From positions 62,001 to 126,000 of the forward strand of contig NZ_ATUY01000002.1 in NCBI RefSeq assembly GCF_000420445.1: a stretch of DNA of 64,000 bases. Direction: 5' to 3'. Shown in pieces: positions 28,952 to 37,732 of this stretch (within the stretch, counting starts at the first letter, position 1; each line of letters opens with the position of its first letter). The notes below the pieces were generated by a model, which saw nothing but the letters and a program-made list of their open reading frames with translations, did no database searches and had not been told where the DNA came from. This stretch comes from Actinotignum urinale DSM 15805. GTDB lineage: Bacteria > Actinomycetota > Actinomycetes > Actinomycetales > Actinomycetaceae. Position numbers and translations under genes: made by a program.

Positions 28952-29758
28952 GTGAACATTGCCCATGATAAAACGGCGTCAATGTCCCCCAACGGATGGG
29001 CGCTTATTACCGGTGGAACCTCGGGAATCGGACTAGCTTTTGCACGCAGGCTTGCACAACGTGGTTACAGCCTCGTCCTTGTGGCGCGCAATAAGACAAA
29101 GCTCGAACAAACAGCGCAAGAATTTGCCGAACGCGGAGTTAGGGTAGACGTCATTCAGGCGGACTTAACCACTGAGGACGGCGTGAACGCCGTGATTGAT
29201 CGTGTGAAAAGTGACGATAACCCTATCGATGTTCTTGTGAATAACGCCGGCACCGGTCTCTACCATAGCCTCGCCACAACAGACTTCCGAGATATTGACC
29301 AAGCTGCCGTCGTCATGGCTGAAGCGCCCATGAAAATAGGTGGCGCGGCAGCTACGCAGATGAAGAAACGCGGAAAAGGGCACATTATTAATATTTCTAG
29401 TGTTCAAAGTTTCGTTCCCACCGGGCCATACGCTTCCTTTAAAGCACTGATACGAATGTGGTCAGAATCCCTTTCGGGTGAATTACACGGCACAGGCGTG
29501 AGGGCAACCGTTGTTATGCCAGGATGGGTACGCTCCGGTTTCCATAAGTCCGGGAAACGTTCCGGCGTACCTGACGCGCTCTGGCTAGAACCCGATACGG
29601 TTGCGATAGAGGGTTTGAAGGCCGCCTTCCAAGGGAAAACGCGGTGTGTTCCGTCAACTCGATATAAAATTATTGCGTTCCTTGCCGAAAAAGCACCGCG
29701 TGGCGCGGTAAACTGGGTGGGACGTAAAATTAGCGGGTCGAAAGGCGGTCATAGGTGA
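28952..29758 (+). CDS. short-chain dehydrogenase/reductase
   Basis: 268 residues from GTG 28952. Classical SDR motifs: TGGTSGIG cofactor loop (about 20-27), NNAG near 97-100, a catalytic Ser in NISSVQS, and Tyr-x-x-x-Lys in YASFK. The set is complete, so it should be an active NAD(P)-dependent oxidoreductase. It overlaps the acyltransferase by four bases (GTGA), suggesting a joint lipid-related role. The substrate is unknown. Confidence 0.9.
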   Translation: MNIAHDKTASMSPNGWALITGGTSGIGLAFARRLAQRGYSLVLVARNKTKLEQTAQEFAERGVRVDVIQADLTTEDGVNAVIDRVKSDDNPIDVLVNNAGTGLYHSLATTDFRDIDQAAVVMAEAPMKIGGAAATQMKKRGKGHIINISSVQSFVPTGPYASFKALIRMWSESLSGELHGTGVRATVVMPGWVRSGFHKSGKRSGVPDALWLEPDTVAIEGLKAAFQGKTRCVPSTRYKIIAFLAEKAPRGAVNWVGRKISGSKGGHR

Positions 29759-30501
29759 GCGAACTCGAACCCATCGATCCCTATTTGGATGATGGAAAAG
29801 CCAAACGGCGCCATCGTGTGCGACGCATGCTCACCAAGCCTGTCATATCAACACTTTTACGTCCGACAGTCCTCGGGGAAGAGAATATTGAACAGCTAGA
29901 GGGTGCATTTATTTTGGTGCCAAACCATTCCTCGCACCTTGATGCGCCCATGGTCTTTTCCCTCCTTCCCGATAAATTAACTGAACGCCTTGCAACCGGC
30001 GCTGCCGCCGACTACTTCTACCGCAAACGCGGAATCTCAAATCTCACATCCCTATTTTTCAACACATACCCAATTGAGCGCAGTAGCAAACCAAAAGGTA
30101 AAGCCGGGGAAGCCGCAGAACATCAAAGCGGTAAAGCTAAAGGAATGACGGGCCGTCTCCTGCGTGCAGGCGTCCCCATTCTTATTTTCCCTGAGGGAAC
30201 GCGTTCACGAACGGGCGAACTGGGAACGCCGAAAGCCGGAGCCGCGGCGCTTGCGCAAAAATTCAACGTCCCTATCGTCCCTATTGCGATGAGTGGCGGA
30301 CACGAAGTTATGCCGGTTGGAAAAATGCTCCCTAAATGGCGAGGTGAAGTTTTCCTTTTTATCGGCCAACCCATGCATCATCGTGAAGATGAAACGCCCG
30401 ACGAATACATGAACCGCGTTTTCCACGCTATTAAACTCATGTTGGAGCAAAAAAGCGCACATCCCGTGGATGACGACGGAAGCAACCCCTTTGTCGATTA
30501 G
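29755..30501 (+). CDS. 1-acyl-glycerol-3-phosphate acyltransferase family
   Basis: 248 residues, PlsC type. The catalytic H-x4-D is NHSSHLD (His58, Asp63) and the second motif is FPEGTRSR near 145-152. These enzymes move acyl chains from acyl-ACP or acyl-CoA to lysophosphatidate or related acceptors at the membrane. Its GTG overlaps the SDR stop, so the two are cotranslated. No transmembrane helix is obvious beyond amphipathic segments. Confidence 0.9.
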   Translation: MSELEPIDPYLDDGKAKRRHRVRRMLTKPVISTLLRPTVLGEENIEQLEGAFILVPNHSSHLDAPMVFSLLPDKLTERLATGAAADYFYRKRGISNLTSLFFNTYPIERSSKPKGKAGEAAEHQSGKAKGMTGRLLRAGVPILIFPEGTRSRTGELGTPKAGAAALAQKFNVPIVPIAMSGGHEVMPVGKMLPKWRGEVFLFIGQPMHHREDETPDEYMNRVFHAIKLMLEQKSAHPVDDDGSNPFVD

Positions 30502-30561
30502 CTCCTTCGTCAATTAGTCGATTAACCCGTTTATCGATTAGACGGTTAGCCCCTTCATTGA

Positions 30562-32322
30562 TTAACCCGCTGTGTTTTTCTCGCCTTTCGCGTTTTTCTC
30601 GCCCTTTGCGGATTTCGAAGCCTTCGCGTTTTTCTCGCCCTTTGCAGATTTCGAAGCCTTCGTGGTTTTCGGCGCCTTCGTATTTTTTGTATTCCACAAA
30701 CTCCAGCCACCCCTGTTTCCACGTTTCTTGTGCGTAGCCGGGGTGCTCTTTTGCGCGGGGGCGGCACCTTCGTCGTCGTTATGATAGGGAGGGAAAACCA
30801 TTTTAATGGTTAAACCACCACCGGGTGTGCGTAAGGCTCGGGCGAACCCTCCGTGGGCACCAATGATTGCTGCAACAATTGCTAGCCCCAATCCGCCTCC
30901 GCCCGAGGCGCGTGAACGTGAATTGTCTGGACGATAGAAACGTTCAAAAATGCGTTCTGAACTTTCCGGGGAAATGCCCGGGCCGTGATCGCGCACCTCA
31001 ATAACCGGATGGTTATTTTCAATACCAACAGCCAACTCAACCGGCGTGCCCGGTGGCGTATGTGTCAGAACATTAGACAAAAGATTCGAGACAACCTGAA
31101 TTATTTTGTCCGTATCAGCCAACGCCATAACCGGCTCTGGCGATTCGGTTCCATCCAGAGCAATCAGCTGAGTGGGCCTCTTGTCTGAGCGGGCATGGAA
31201 GTCCATGAGCGCATTTTTGCAAATCTGGGTCAAATCGATGCGCTGCCATTCAAGCGGACGCCCTTCATCAATACGCGCCAGCTGCAATAAATCCTCAACA
31301 AGCCCGCTCATACGATTCGCTTCGGACTCCACGCGCCCCATCGCATCCATTACACGATCTTCGGGAACGCCACCCAAACGGTACAGTTCCGCATACCCGC
31401 GCACCGTCGCCAAAGGAGTACGTAATTCATGCGAAGCGTCGGAAATAAACTGACGCATTTGAATCTCGCTACGTTCCTTTTCCTCGAAAGCGTGCTCGAT
31501 TTGCGCGAGCATTGCGTTAATAGAATTCGCCAGCACGCCAACTTCGTCTCGGTCATGCCCGTGAGGAACACGATCGGACAAGGACCCCGCAGCAATTTTG
31601 TGTGTAGCCTCCTCAATATCGCGCAAGGAACGCAAAGATCGTGAAATCATTCCCGTCACCAAAAGCCCCGCAGCTAACACCGTCGCCAATCCTGCGAGAG
31701 TAAAAATAAGCTGCAACCGTGAAATTGTGTATTCAATAGGGCTCAGTGGTTTCGCAATCACAAAGTACCCTGTGGTTCCGTAATCTGTTTCGTAATTTTT
31801 CACCGGAACGACGAGGGCGCGCCATTCTTTGCCCGCAATGCTTCCTTTGAGCGTAATGGGCTCGTTAGGCAGATCGGAAACAACGTCAAGGATTCCTGTT
31901 GGGTTCCCGTACTCTTTAAGCACTTGGGGGCTGACGGATTCAAAGACTTTCATGCGGTCTACACCGGGTAGGGTGTAGTTCAGTTGAATAAAATAGTCAG
32001 AAAGATTGTAGCCACCATTTTGATCGGGTGCGTTAATGCCGACGAGTTCCAGGACATGTTTTTTTGCCGGCTCCGCGTGGGTCATAAGCTCTTGATCAAT
32101 ATTTGCAGTCAAGTATTGTTTCAGGAGTTTCGAGCTGGCAAACCCGAGGAAGAAAATAGCCGAACTGAGCAGAATAACGAAAACCGTGATGAGTTTGGAG
32201 GTCAGCGAGTGCGTTGTTTTCTGCGAACGGTGCTTTTTTCGTTCGGATTCGGGGTTTTTAGACGAATAGTGGGTTCGTGCAAGTAGCCCGCGATCGTCCC
32301 TGGCGTGTAACGGTGGTTTCAT
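30562..32322 (-). CDS. two-component sensor histidine kinase
   Basis: 586 residues. Two membrane helices (about 43-66 and 203-226) bracket a ~135-residue external sensor. HAMP follows (~227-280), then the dimerisation domain with phospho-acceptor His298 in SDASHELRTPL. The ATPase domain has its N box (SNLLSNVLTHTP), DHGPGI and GGLGLAI. The last ~60 residues are a Lys/Ala/Ser tail with a repeated KASKSAKGEKNA unit, unusual for such kinases. It follows the response regulator with 11 bp between. Confidence 0.93.
   Translation of the reverse strand: MKPPLHARDDRGLLARTHYSSKNPESERKKHRSQKTTHSLTSKLITVFVILLSSAIFFLGFASSKLLKQYLTANIDQELMTHAEPAKKHVLELVGINAPDQNGGYNLSDYFIQLNYTLPGVDRMKVFESVSPQVLKEYGNPTGILDVVSDLPNEPITLKGSIAGKEWRALVVPVKNYETDYGTTGYFVIAKPLSPIEYTISRLQLIFTLAGLATVLAAGLLVTGMISRSLRSLRDIEEATHKIAAGSLSDRVPHGHDRDEVGVLANSINAMLAQIEHAFEEKERSEIQMRQFISDASHELRTPLATVRGYAELYRLGGVPEDRVMDAMGRVESEANRMSGLVEDLLQLARIDEGRPLEWQRIDLTQICKNALMDFHARSDKRPTQLIALDGTESPEPVMALADTDKIIQVVSNLLSNVLTHTPPGTPVELAVGIENNHPVIEVRDHGPGISPESSERIFERFYRPDNSRSRASGGGGLGLAIVAAIIGAHGGFARALRTPGGGLTIKMVFPPYHNDDEGAAPAQKSTPATHKKRGNRGGWSLWNTKNTKAPKTTKASKSAKGEKNAKASKSAKGEKNAKGEKNTAG
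30573..30665 (-). repeat. tandem repeat coding the Lys-rich tail of the histidine kinase
   Basis: Copies of a unit coding (K)ASKSAKGEKNA occur two and a half times; on the plus strand they read TTCGCGTTTTTCTCGCCCTT-type strings. Confidence 0.8.
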
Positions 32323-32333
32323 GCGGAAAAAGG

Positions 32334-33077
32334 TTATTTACCCGCGCGAAGTACGTATCCGATGCCGCGGCGTGTGTGTATGAGGGGCACAAGTTCCTTG
32401 GCTTTTTCAGGGTCGGTAATGTTGAGGGATTCTGGGGAGTCAATTTTGCGTCGAAGATAGGAAATATATGATTCGACGATAGAGATTTCTCCCTGCCAAT
32501 TGTAGTCCCATACATGATCAAGAATTTGTGACTTGGAGACGACTCGTTCGGCGTTAATAATGAGGTAACGCAAGAGTTTGAACTCTGTGGGGGAGAGTTC
32601 AATGGAGTGTCCAGCACGTGTTACTTCATATGATTCTTCGTTGAGCTCCAGATCCGCGTAACGTAAAATTCCAGTATCTGTTTCATCCGGGGTGGTGCGA
32701 CGCAGGACGGCGCGAATTCGTGCAACGACTTCTTCAAGGGAGAACGGTTTTGTAATGTAATCATCCCCTCCGACGGTCAGTCCTTGGACTTTATCTTTAA
32801 TATCGTCGCGGGCGGTGAGGAAGAGGACGGGAAGTTCGCTATTGCGTTCACGTAGGCGGCGGAGTACTTCAAATCCGTCGAGTTCAGGCATCATAATATC
32901 CAGAACTGCGAGGTCAATGCGTTGATTCTGCTGGTGAGCGAGAGCTTCTTTACCATCTGCTGCCGTAAGGACTTCAAATCCTGCAAACTGAAGTGAGGCA
33001 GAAAGAAGTTCGCGGATTGACGGTTCATCATCGACAACAAGAATTGTCGCTTCGGGTGTTGAAGATTTTTGCATCAT
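32334..33077 (-). CDS. OmpR-family response regulator
   Basis: 247 residues from ATG 33077. The receiver domain has VVDDEPS at its start, phospho-acceptor Asp60 (AVLDIMMPELDG) and Lys in ITKPFS. The C-terminal winged helix (about 145-247) contains LSPTEFKLLRYL and RGIGYVLR. It pairs with the histidine kinase just downstream and resembles the TcrX/PrrA-type regulators of actinobacteria. Target genes are unknown. Confidence 0.94.
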   Translation of the reverse strand: MMQKSSTPEATILVVDDEPSIRELLSASLQFAGFEVLTAADGKEALAHQQNQRIDLAVLDIMMPELDGFEVLRRLRERNSELPVLFLTARDDIKDKVQGLTVGGDDYITKPFSLEEVVARIRAVLRRTTPDETDTGILRYADLELNEESYEVTRAGHSIELSPTEFKLLRYLIINAERVVSKSQILDHVWDYNWQGEISIVESYISYLRRKIDSPESLNITDPEKAKELVPLIHTRRGIGYVLRAGK

Positions 33078-33365
33078 GAGTATATCCAAACCTTTTTATC
33101 TGGAAGTTTTCTGAAAGTTTCTTGGAAACGATAATACAGCACGGGATGCTTAAAGGGGTTAAGTGTCAAAAGGGGGCCGGATAGTTTCGTGTATTTTTAG
33201 GAGGATGTTGTGGAGATTTCTTGCATTGTTGAGGGGTGCTGGGGTGCTGTTGCAATCTGGTGGTGCGCTTGGTTGGCGTTGCAATATTGAGGGGTGTAAC
33301 CGCATATTGCAATATTGAAGGGCGCCACCGAATGCATTTCAGTGACGCCTCTCAAAAATTATCGC

Positions 33366-34139
33366 CTAGTATGTTGTGAAATCCTGGCCTTCAATTGTTT
33401 TTTGTGGTTCTTCATCCTTCTGAGAATTCCCACCTTTCAACGCTGCGAGGCGCATTTCAACTTCCAGGTTATCTCCGCTCGTTTCAAGTTCCGCAAACTG
33501 GTTTTCAAGAGAAAGCCCTGCAACTTCCATTTTGCCCTGCGTAATGGCTTCCTGGTGACGAATCTTGTCCTCAAATCGAGCAAGTTCGCTCGTTGGGTCA
33601 AGAATGTTAATGGAGGAGATTGCGTCTTGAACTTTCTCCTGAGCCTGTGCAGTTTTCTGGCGTGCAATAAGGTTGTCGCGGCGGGTCTTAAGGTCAGCTA
33701 AACGGTCCTTCATGGCAACCAGGCCTGATTTGAGCTGTTCGACAACCTGTTCCTGTGAGGTAATCAAAGGCTCTGCCTGCTTAGCTTCGCGCTCATACTG
33801 GAGTTGCTTACCCAGGGCGACCTTAGCCAGACCATCCCATTTATTCGCCCCAGCTTCGTCGCCACTAGCACGCAACTGATCTGCCTTTTGTGAGGAAGCA
33901 AGGGCTTTCGCGCCCCATTCTTTAGCGGTGGCAACATCTTCGTTGTAATCGTTTTGTGCCAAGCGAAGGTTGCCGATGGTTACCGCAACCGCATCTTGGG
34001 CTTCCGCAATTGAATTTGTGTAATCACGAACCATCTGATCGAGCATTTTCTGCGGATCTTCAGCCCGATCAAGGAGCGCATTAATATTTGCCTTGGCAAG
34101 CTGAGTAATACGTCCGAGGATTGTTTGTTTTTCGGCCAT
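33366..34139 (-). CDS. pspA: PspA/IM30 family membrane-stress protein
   Basis: 257 residues, with AGAAAGG before the ATG. It starts with the amphipathic helix and the family pattern NALLDRAEDPQKMLDQMVRDY, followed by a long helical hairpin of coiled coil to ~225 and a short acidic tail. PspA proteins form ESCRT-III-like assemblies that stabilise the cytoplasmic membrane. It lies 220 bp downstream of a TPM-domain gene on the same strand, a common partner. Confidence 0.93.
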   Translation of the reverse strand: MAEKQTILGRITQLAKANINALLDRAEDPQKMLDQMVRDYTNSIAEAQDAVAVTIGNLRLAQNDYNEDVATAKEWGAKALASSQKADQLRASGDEAGANKWDGLAKVALGKQLQYEREAKQAEPLITSQEQVVEQLKSGLVAMKDRLADLKTRRDNLIARQKTAQAQEKVQDAISSINILDPTSELARFEDKIRHQEAITQGKMEVAGLSLENQFAELETSGDNLEVEMRLAALKGGNSQKDEEPQKTIEGQDFTTY

Positions 34140-34359
34140 GTTATACCTTTCTGTGTGCCACCTGGATGGAAGCCTTGGGTTGCGAAAAAACGAGCGTTTT
34201 CATCTCATTATGTATTATCGACGACGGCTATGTCACCAATCTTATTGTGGGCATAAGCTGAGGTGCGAGTTTTTGAGTTCTGCGCTGAATAATCAAGGCG
34301 TAAAGGGGTAAGCCTCATTCTTCACCTGCAAGAATCCAGCATATTCAGGATCTTGAACT

Positions 34360-36354
34360 TTAGAAGGAACGACCACCGCCTCCGCCAAGGCTACTTCCGC
34401 CACCCGAGGAGCCACCAGAGCCACCCCAGGATGAGCCGCCCCATGATCCACCAGAGCCACCCCAGGATGAGCCGCCCCAGAAACTGTCAGAACCCCAACG
34501 TGATCCGCGACCCAAGCTCGAGCTGACCGCACCAATAATGAGGCCGGACATGAAACCACCCCAGTCTCCGCCACCGGAACTGTTGTTATTGTGAAAATCC
34601 TGAGCGTTACGGAATTCGTTGACAGCCGTGTCGAAAGCGTCGCGAGCATAAGAGTCTGCCTGAGAATAGTGATTAAGCTGCAGGTTCACATCTTCCGCGT
34701 TATCTCCCGCTTTCAAACTCGCCTCAGCGGCCTCAATTTTCGCTCGTGGGTCACGTCCAAGAACCGCAAGGTTTTGCTGAATATAAATCTGTGCACGCTG
34801 AATAGATTCAATGGCCTGGCTGCGTTGCCGGTCAATAGCCAGCTGGGCACGCTTCCGGTTTTCTTCCTCGTCGCGAGCAGGAGCTAGAGCCGCGTCAATC
34901 TCTGCTTCCGCAGCCGTGAGTGCGCGAATACCCTCCCAGGGGTCAACGTTCGGCGCGGAGTACTGTGCAATCAACTTCTGCGCCTGCGCTTTTGTCCGTC
35001 GTACATCTTCATTGCTTCCACCGATACGATTCGCATCCTGGACGTCCGAAGAAATGGAGGCAATATGTTTCTGGAGCTGAGCCTGGGCGTCAATAATCGC
35101 CTGCTGAGCGTTAATAATGCTCTGATAGCGGGAGGATGCCTGTTCAAGGGCATGTTCGGCAATATTCACGAAGGGAACAGCCTTATTGTTCTTTTGTTCC
35201 GCAATCAGTTGGTCCGCCTGTTCTAAGGCTTTATTGCCACCATCAATAAGGCTCTCAATTTCAGCCGGAAGCCCCACCAATGTGGCAATCGAGGACGCCC
35301 CATACGTGTGGGTAAGGGTGTCCAGCTGGGCGCGTGCCATGGGGAGGTCGCTTGTGATCTCCAGCGCCTGAGCCTTGAGTTGCGAAATGCGCTCGCGGGC
35401 ATTGGATGCCTCGGCTCGCAAGGCGTCAAACTTTTCCCTCTGGGTAGCCACAATCCCCAGCGCTTGCTGTGCATAGTTCCAGATAAATTCGTTCGCTGCG
35501 CGCTTCTTGCCCTCCGGCCAATCGTTGGCGTCGTCCAGCTGTGTGCGCGTGGTGAACGCTTCGGAAATGAAGCCCTGGGCGCGGCGAATATCCGCGTCCA
35601 TACCCTTCGTGGTTTCCACTCCGAATTGTGCGGTGGCGAAATCGAGGTCGAGTTTTGCCTGACGCACGGCGTCGTCGGCGCTGACGAGGGCATCGGAGGC
35701 CTGTTTGGAGAGTTGAGCAAGAGATGCTTCGCATTCGGCTTTCGCCTTTGTCTTTTTACGACGACGATACAGATAATATCCGACACCGCCCCCAATAATA
35801 ATCAGGCCGAGCACGGTATCGAAGAAACGATGGCTTTCGGAGACTTCATCGATAAATGTTTCGCAACCCTGCATGAAATTGCCCTGTGCGAATTCGTCCA
35901 AAGCGCCGGCGTCGAGGGCGTCGTTGAATTCCTGTTTGGTGTAGCTCTCTTTTCCGAAGGCGAAGGAGACCTGGCGGGATTCAACCGCTATAGCGAGGAG
36001 ACTGGTATCGCGAGGAAACCCGCTTTTCGCAAAGCTTTTCGAGGCCCACGTGTCAGCGGAGATTCCCGAAAAATCTTTGACGAGCACAATGCGCAGAGGC
36101 TTGTGGCTGTAGTTTTGTAGCTCGCGAAGTTTATTTTCGAGGGTTCGTATTTGGTCGTAGCTGAGCACATCTGCTTCGTCGGTAACGGGCTGGCTGTACC
36201 TTCCCGGTTCGCTTGCGTAAGCGGATGCAGTGTGGAACATAGATACGCCAAAGCCGATGGTTAGCGTGAATGAAAGGAGGGCGGTGATGGTGAGGGTGGT
36301 AGCAAGGGACGCAATCTTGTGTGCAAAACGTTGCCGAAATGAATGGTTGCTCAT
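34360..36354 (-). CDS. TPM-domain membrane protein with long coiled coil and Gly/Ser/Trp-rich tail
   Basis: 664 residues from ATG 36354. A signal/anchor segment (about 20-42) precedes a TPM domain (about 55-175, with VTDEADVLS near its start). A membrane helix follows (~180-200), then RRRKK and ~380 residues of Ala/Gln-rich coiled coil. It ends in ~50 residues of Gly/Ser/Trp repeats (GGSSWGGSGG), as in YgcG-type proteins. The layout places TPM outside and the coiled coil inside. With pspA downstream, an envelope-stress role is likely. Confidence 0.85.
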   Translation of the reverse strand: MSNHSFRQRFAHKIASLATTLTITALLSFTLTIGFGVSMFHTASAYASEPGRYSQPVTDEADVLSYDQIRTLENKLRELQNYSHKPLRIVLVKDFSGISADTWASKSFAKSGFPRDTSLLAIAVESRQVSFAFGKESYTKQEFNDALDAGALDEFAQGNFMQGCETFIDEVSESHRFFDTVLGLIIIGGGVGYYLYRRRKKTKAKAECEASLAQLSKQASDALVSADDAVRQAKLDLDFATAQFGVETTKGMDADIRRAQGFISEAFTTRTQLDDANDWPEGKKRAANEFIWNYAQQALGIVATQREKFDALRAEASNARERISQLKAQALEITSDLPMARAQLDTLTHTYGASSIATLVGLPAEIESLIDGGNKALEQADQLIAEQKNNKAVPFVNIAEHALEQASSRYQSIINAQQAIIDAQAQLQKHIASISSDVQDANRIGGSNEDVRRTKAQAQKLIAQYSAPNVDPWEGIRALTAAEAEIDAALAPARDEEENRKRAQLAIDRQRSQAIESIQRAQIYIQQNLAVLGRDPRAKIEAAEASLKAGDNAEDVNLQLNHYSQADSYARDAFDTAVNEFRNAQDFHNNNSSGGGDWGGFMSGLIIGAVSSSLGRGSRWGSDSFWGGSSWGGSGGSWGGSSWGGSGGSSGGGSSLGGGGGRSF

Positions 36355-36554
36355 AAAGATACTTTCTACCTGTTCCATCACGAATGTGCCGTATCTAATA
36401 TTTTACCGGAACTTGTAGGAGGTGGTGGACAGTTCTCGAAGCTAATGAAATCAACTAAATAGCCCAGCGGTGTGATATCGGGTGAAAAATCTTTACAGAT
36501 GATGTGGAAGAAGCGGGAAGTCGGGTAGTATAATAGGGAGTCTTTCCGCTGGGC

Positions 36555-36572
36555 AACCGCTCGGCGGTTTTT
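36555..36572 (+). terminator. short terminator-like hairpin in the cold-shock gene leader
   Basis: AACCGC and GCGGTT flank TCG and run into T, 17 bp before the GTG. It may be an attenuator or a cold-responsive leader element. Confidence 0.4.
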
Positions 36573-36588
36573 CCTAGAAAGGGTTACA

Positions 36589-36963
36589 GTGGCAACCGGT
36601 AAGGTTAAATTCTTTGATGAAAAAAAGGGTTTTGGGTACATCAGCGGTGATGATGGCGTTGATGTCTTTCTTCCTGCCTCCGCACTTGCCACCGGCGTTA
36701 AGGTAAAAAAGGGAACGCTGGTTGAGTATGGTGTTGCGGAAACTCGCCGCGGGCCGGCCGCTTTATCAGTTGAGGTTATTCCGCAGGTGGAATCTTTAGC
36801 GCGTAAAAATCGTCGTTCTCCTGAGGAAACGGTTCTTATTGTTGAAGATCTTATTAAGATGCTGGACCACGCCTCAACGCAACTTCGTCGTGGAAAATAT
36901 CCGGAGGGAGGACAGCTTATTGCCCGTGCTTTGCGTGCTTTAGCTGATGATTTCGATGCCTAA
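36589..36963 (+). CDS. cold-shock domain protein with helical C-terminal extension
   Basis: 124 residues from GTG 36589 with AGAAAGGG upstream. Residues 1-66 are a cold-shock domain: GKVKFFDEKKGFGYI with RNP1-type aromatic residues, then DVFLPASAL. A ~58-residue helical extension follows. The same two-part protein precedes DUF3027 genes in many actinobacteria. It should bind single-stranded RNA or DNA. It overlaps the next gene by eight bases. Confidence 0.92.
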   Translation: MATGKVKFFDEKKGFGYISGDDGVDVFLPASALATGVKVKKGTLVEYGVAETRRGPAALSVEVIPQVESLARKNRRSPEETVLIVEDLIKMLDHASTQLRRGKYPEGGQLIARALRALADDFDA

Positions 36964-37714
36964 TTCCGAAACCGAAGAAACCTCGTTGCCACCTCTTGTT
37001 GCTGTAAAAGATGGGGAAGAAAAGGTTCCCGACGAAAAACGTTTACGTCCTTCTCACGAAGATACTGCCGAGGGCATCCTTGTCTCTCGGGATACTGTTG
37101 ACGTCGCTTGTGAGGCGGTTAAGGAGGATGTTCCAGAACGTTTCGTTGGCGAATATGCCGGGTATGTGAAGGATGAAGATGGTGTTTTGACGCATCTTTT
37201 CACATGCCTGCATCCCGGTTACCGCGGTTGGTATTGGGCTGTGAGTGTTCTTCATGTTGAGGGTTGCGAGTACGCAACGATTAATGAGGTTGGAATGGCT
37301 CCAGGAGATCAGGCTTTGTTGGCTCCTCGGTGGGTTCCTTTACGCGAACGCATTGAAGAAGTGAAGGCAGAAAAACGTGCTGAGCATGAAGCCGAGATGG
37401 AGCAACGTAAGAAGGCTCGTGGCGGGCGTAAGCGCCGCAGGACTACTCGTTTTGTGGGCGGGGCTGAACATGTGCGTCCTCGAAAGAAGAAAATTCGTCA
37501 GCGTGCCTTCGTGTTGGATAAGGGGTTGGCCTTTATAGGGCGCGGGCAACGTTTGCGGGCGCAAAGGGTTGCCGAAGTGGCAAGAGTCCGTATGGCACAC
37601 GAGTTTGAGGCATCTGCGCAGGGCGGGCGAGCCAGTTCTATGTGGAAGGTTAATCGTAGTCGAAGCATGGGCATGAGGTGCCTATCTCGTCGTTACAAAA
37701 CTGTAAATCTATAA
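36956..37714 (+). CDS. DUF3027 protein
   Basis: 252 residues from ATG 36956, overlapping the cold-shock gene. The core (~50-135) has FVGEYAGYVKDEDGV, then CLHPGYRGWYWAVSV, then APGDQALLAPRWVP, which define this actinobacterial family. A strongly basic, helical C-terminus follows (~135-252, with KRRRTTRF and RPRKKKIRQR) and suggests nucleic-acid binding. The function of the family is unknown; coupling to a cold-shock protein hints at RNA metabolism. Confidence 0.85.
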   Translation: MPNSETEETSLPPLVAVKDGEEKVPDEKRLRPSHEDTAEGILVSRDTVDVACEAVKEDVPERFVGEYAGYVKDEDGVLTHLFTCLHPGYRGWYWAVSVLHVEGCEYATINEVGMAPGDQALLAPRWVPLRERIEEVKAEKRAEHEAEMEQRKKARGGRKRRRTTRFVGGAEHVRPRKKKIRQRAFVLDKGLAFIGRGQRLRAQRVAEVARVRMAHEFEASAQGGRASSMWKVNRSRSMGMRCLSRRYKTVNL

Positions 37715-37732
37715 ACGGATTTTTTGCGTTCA

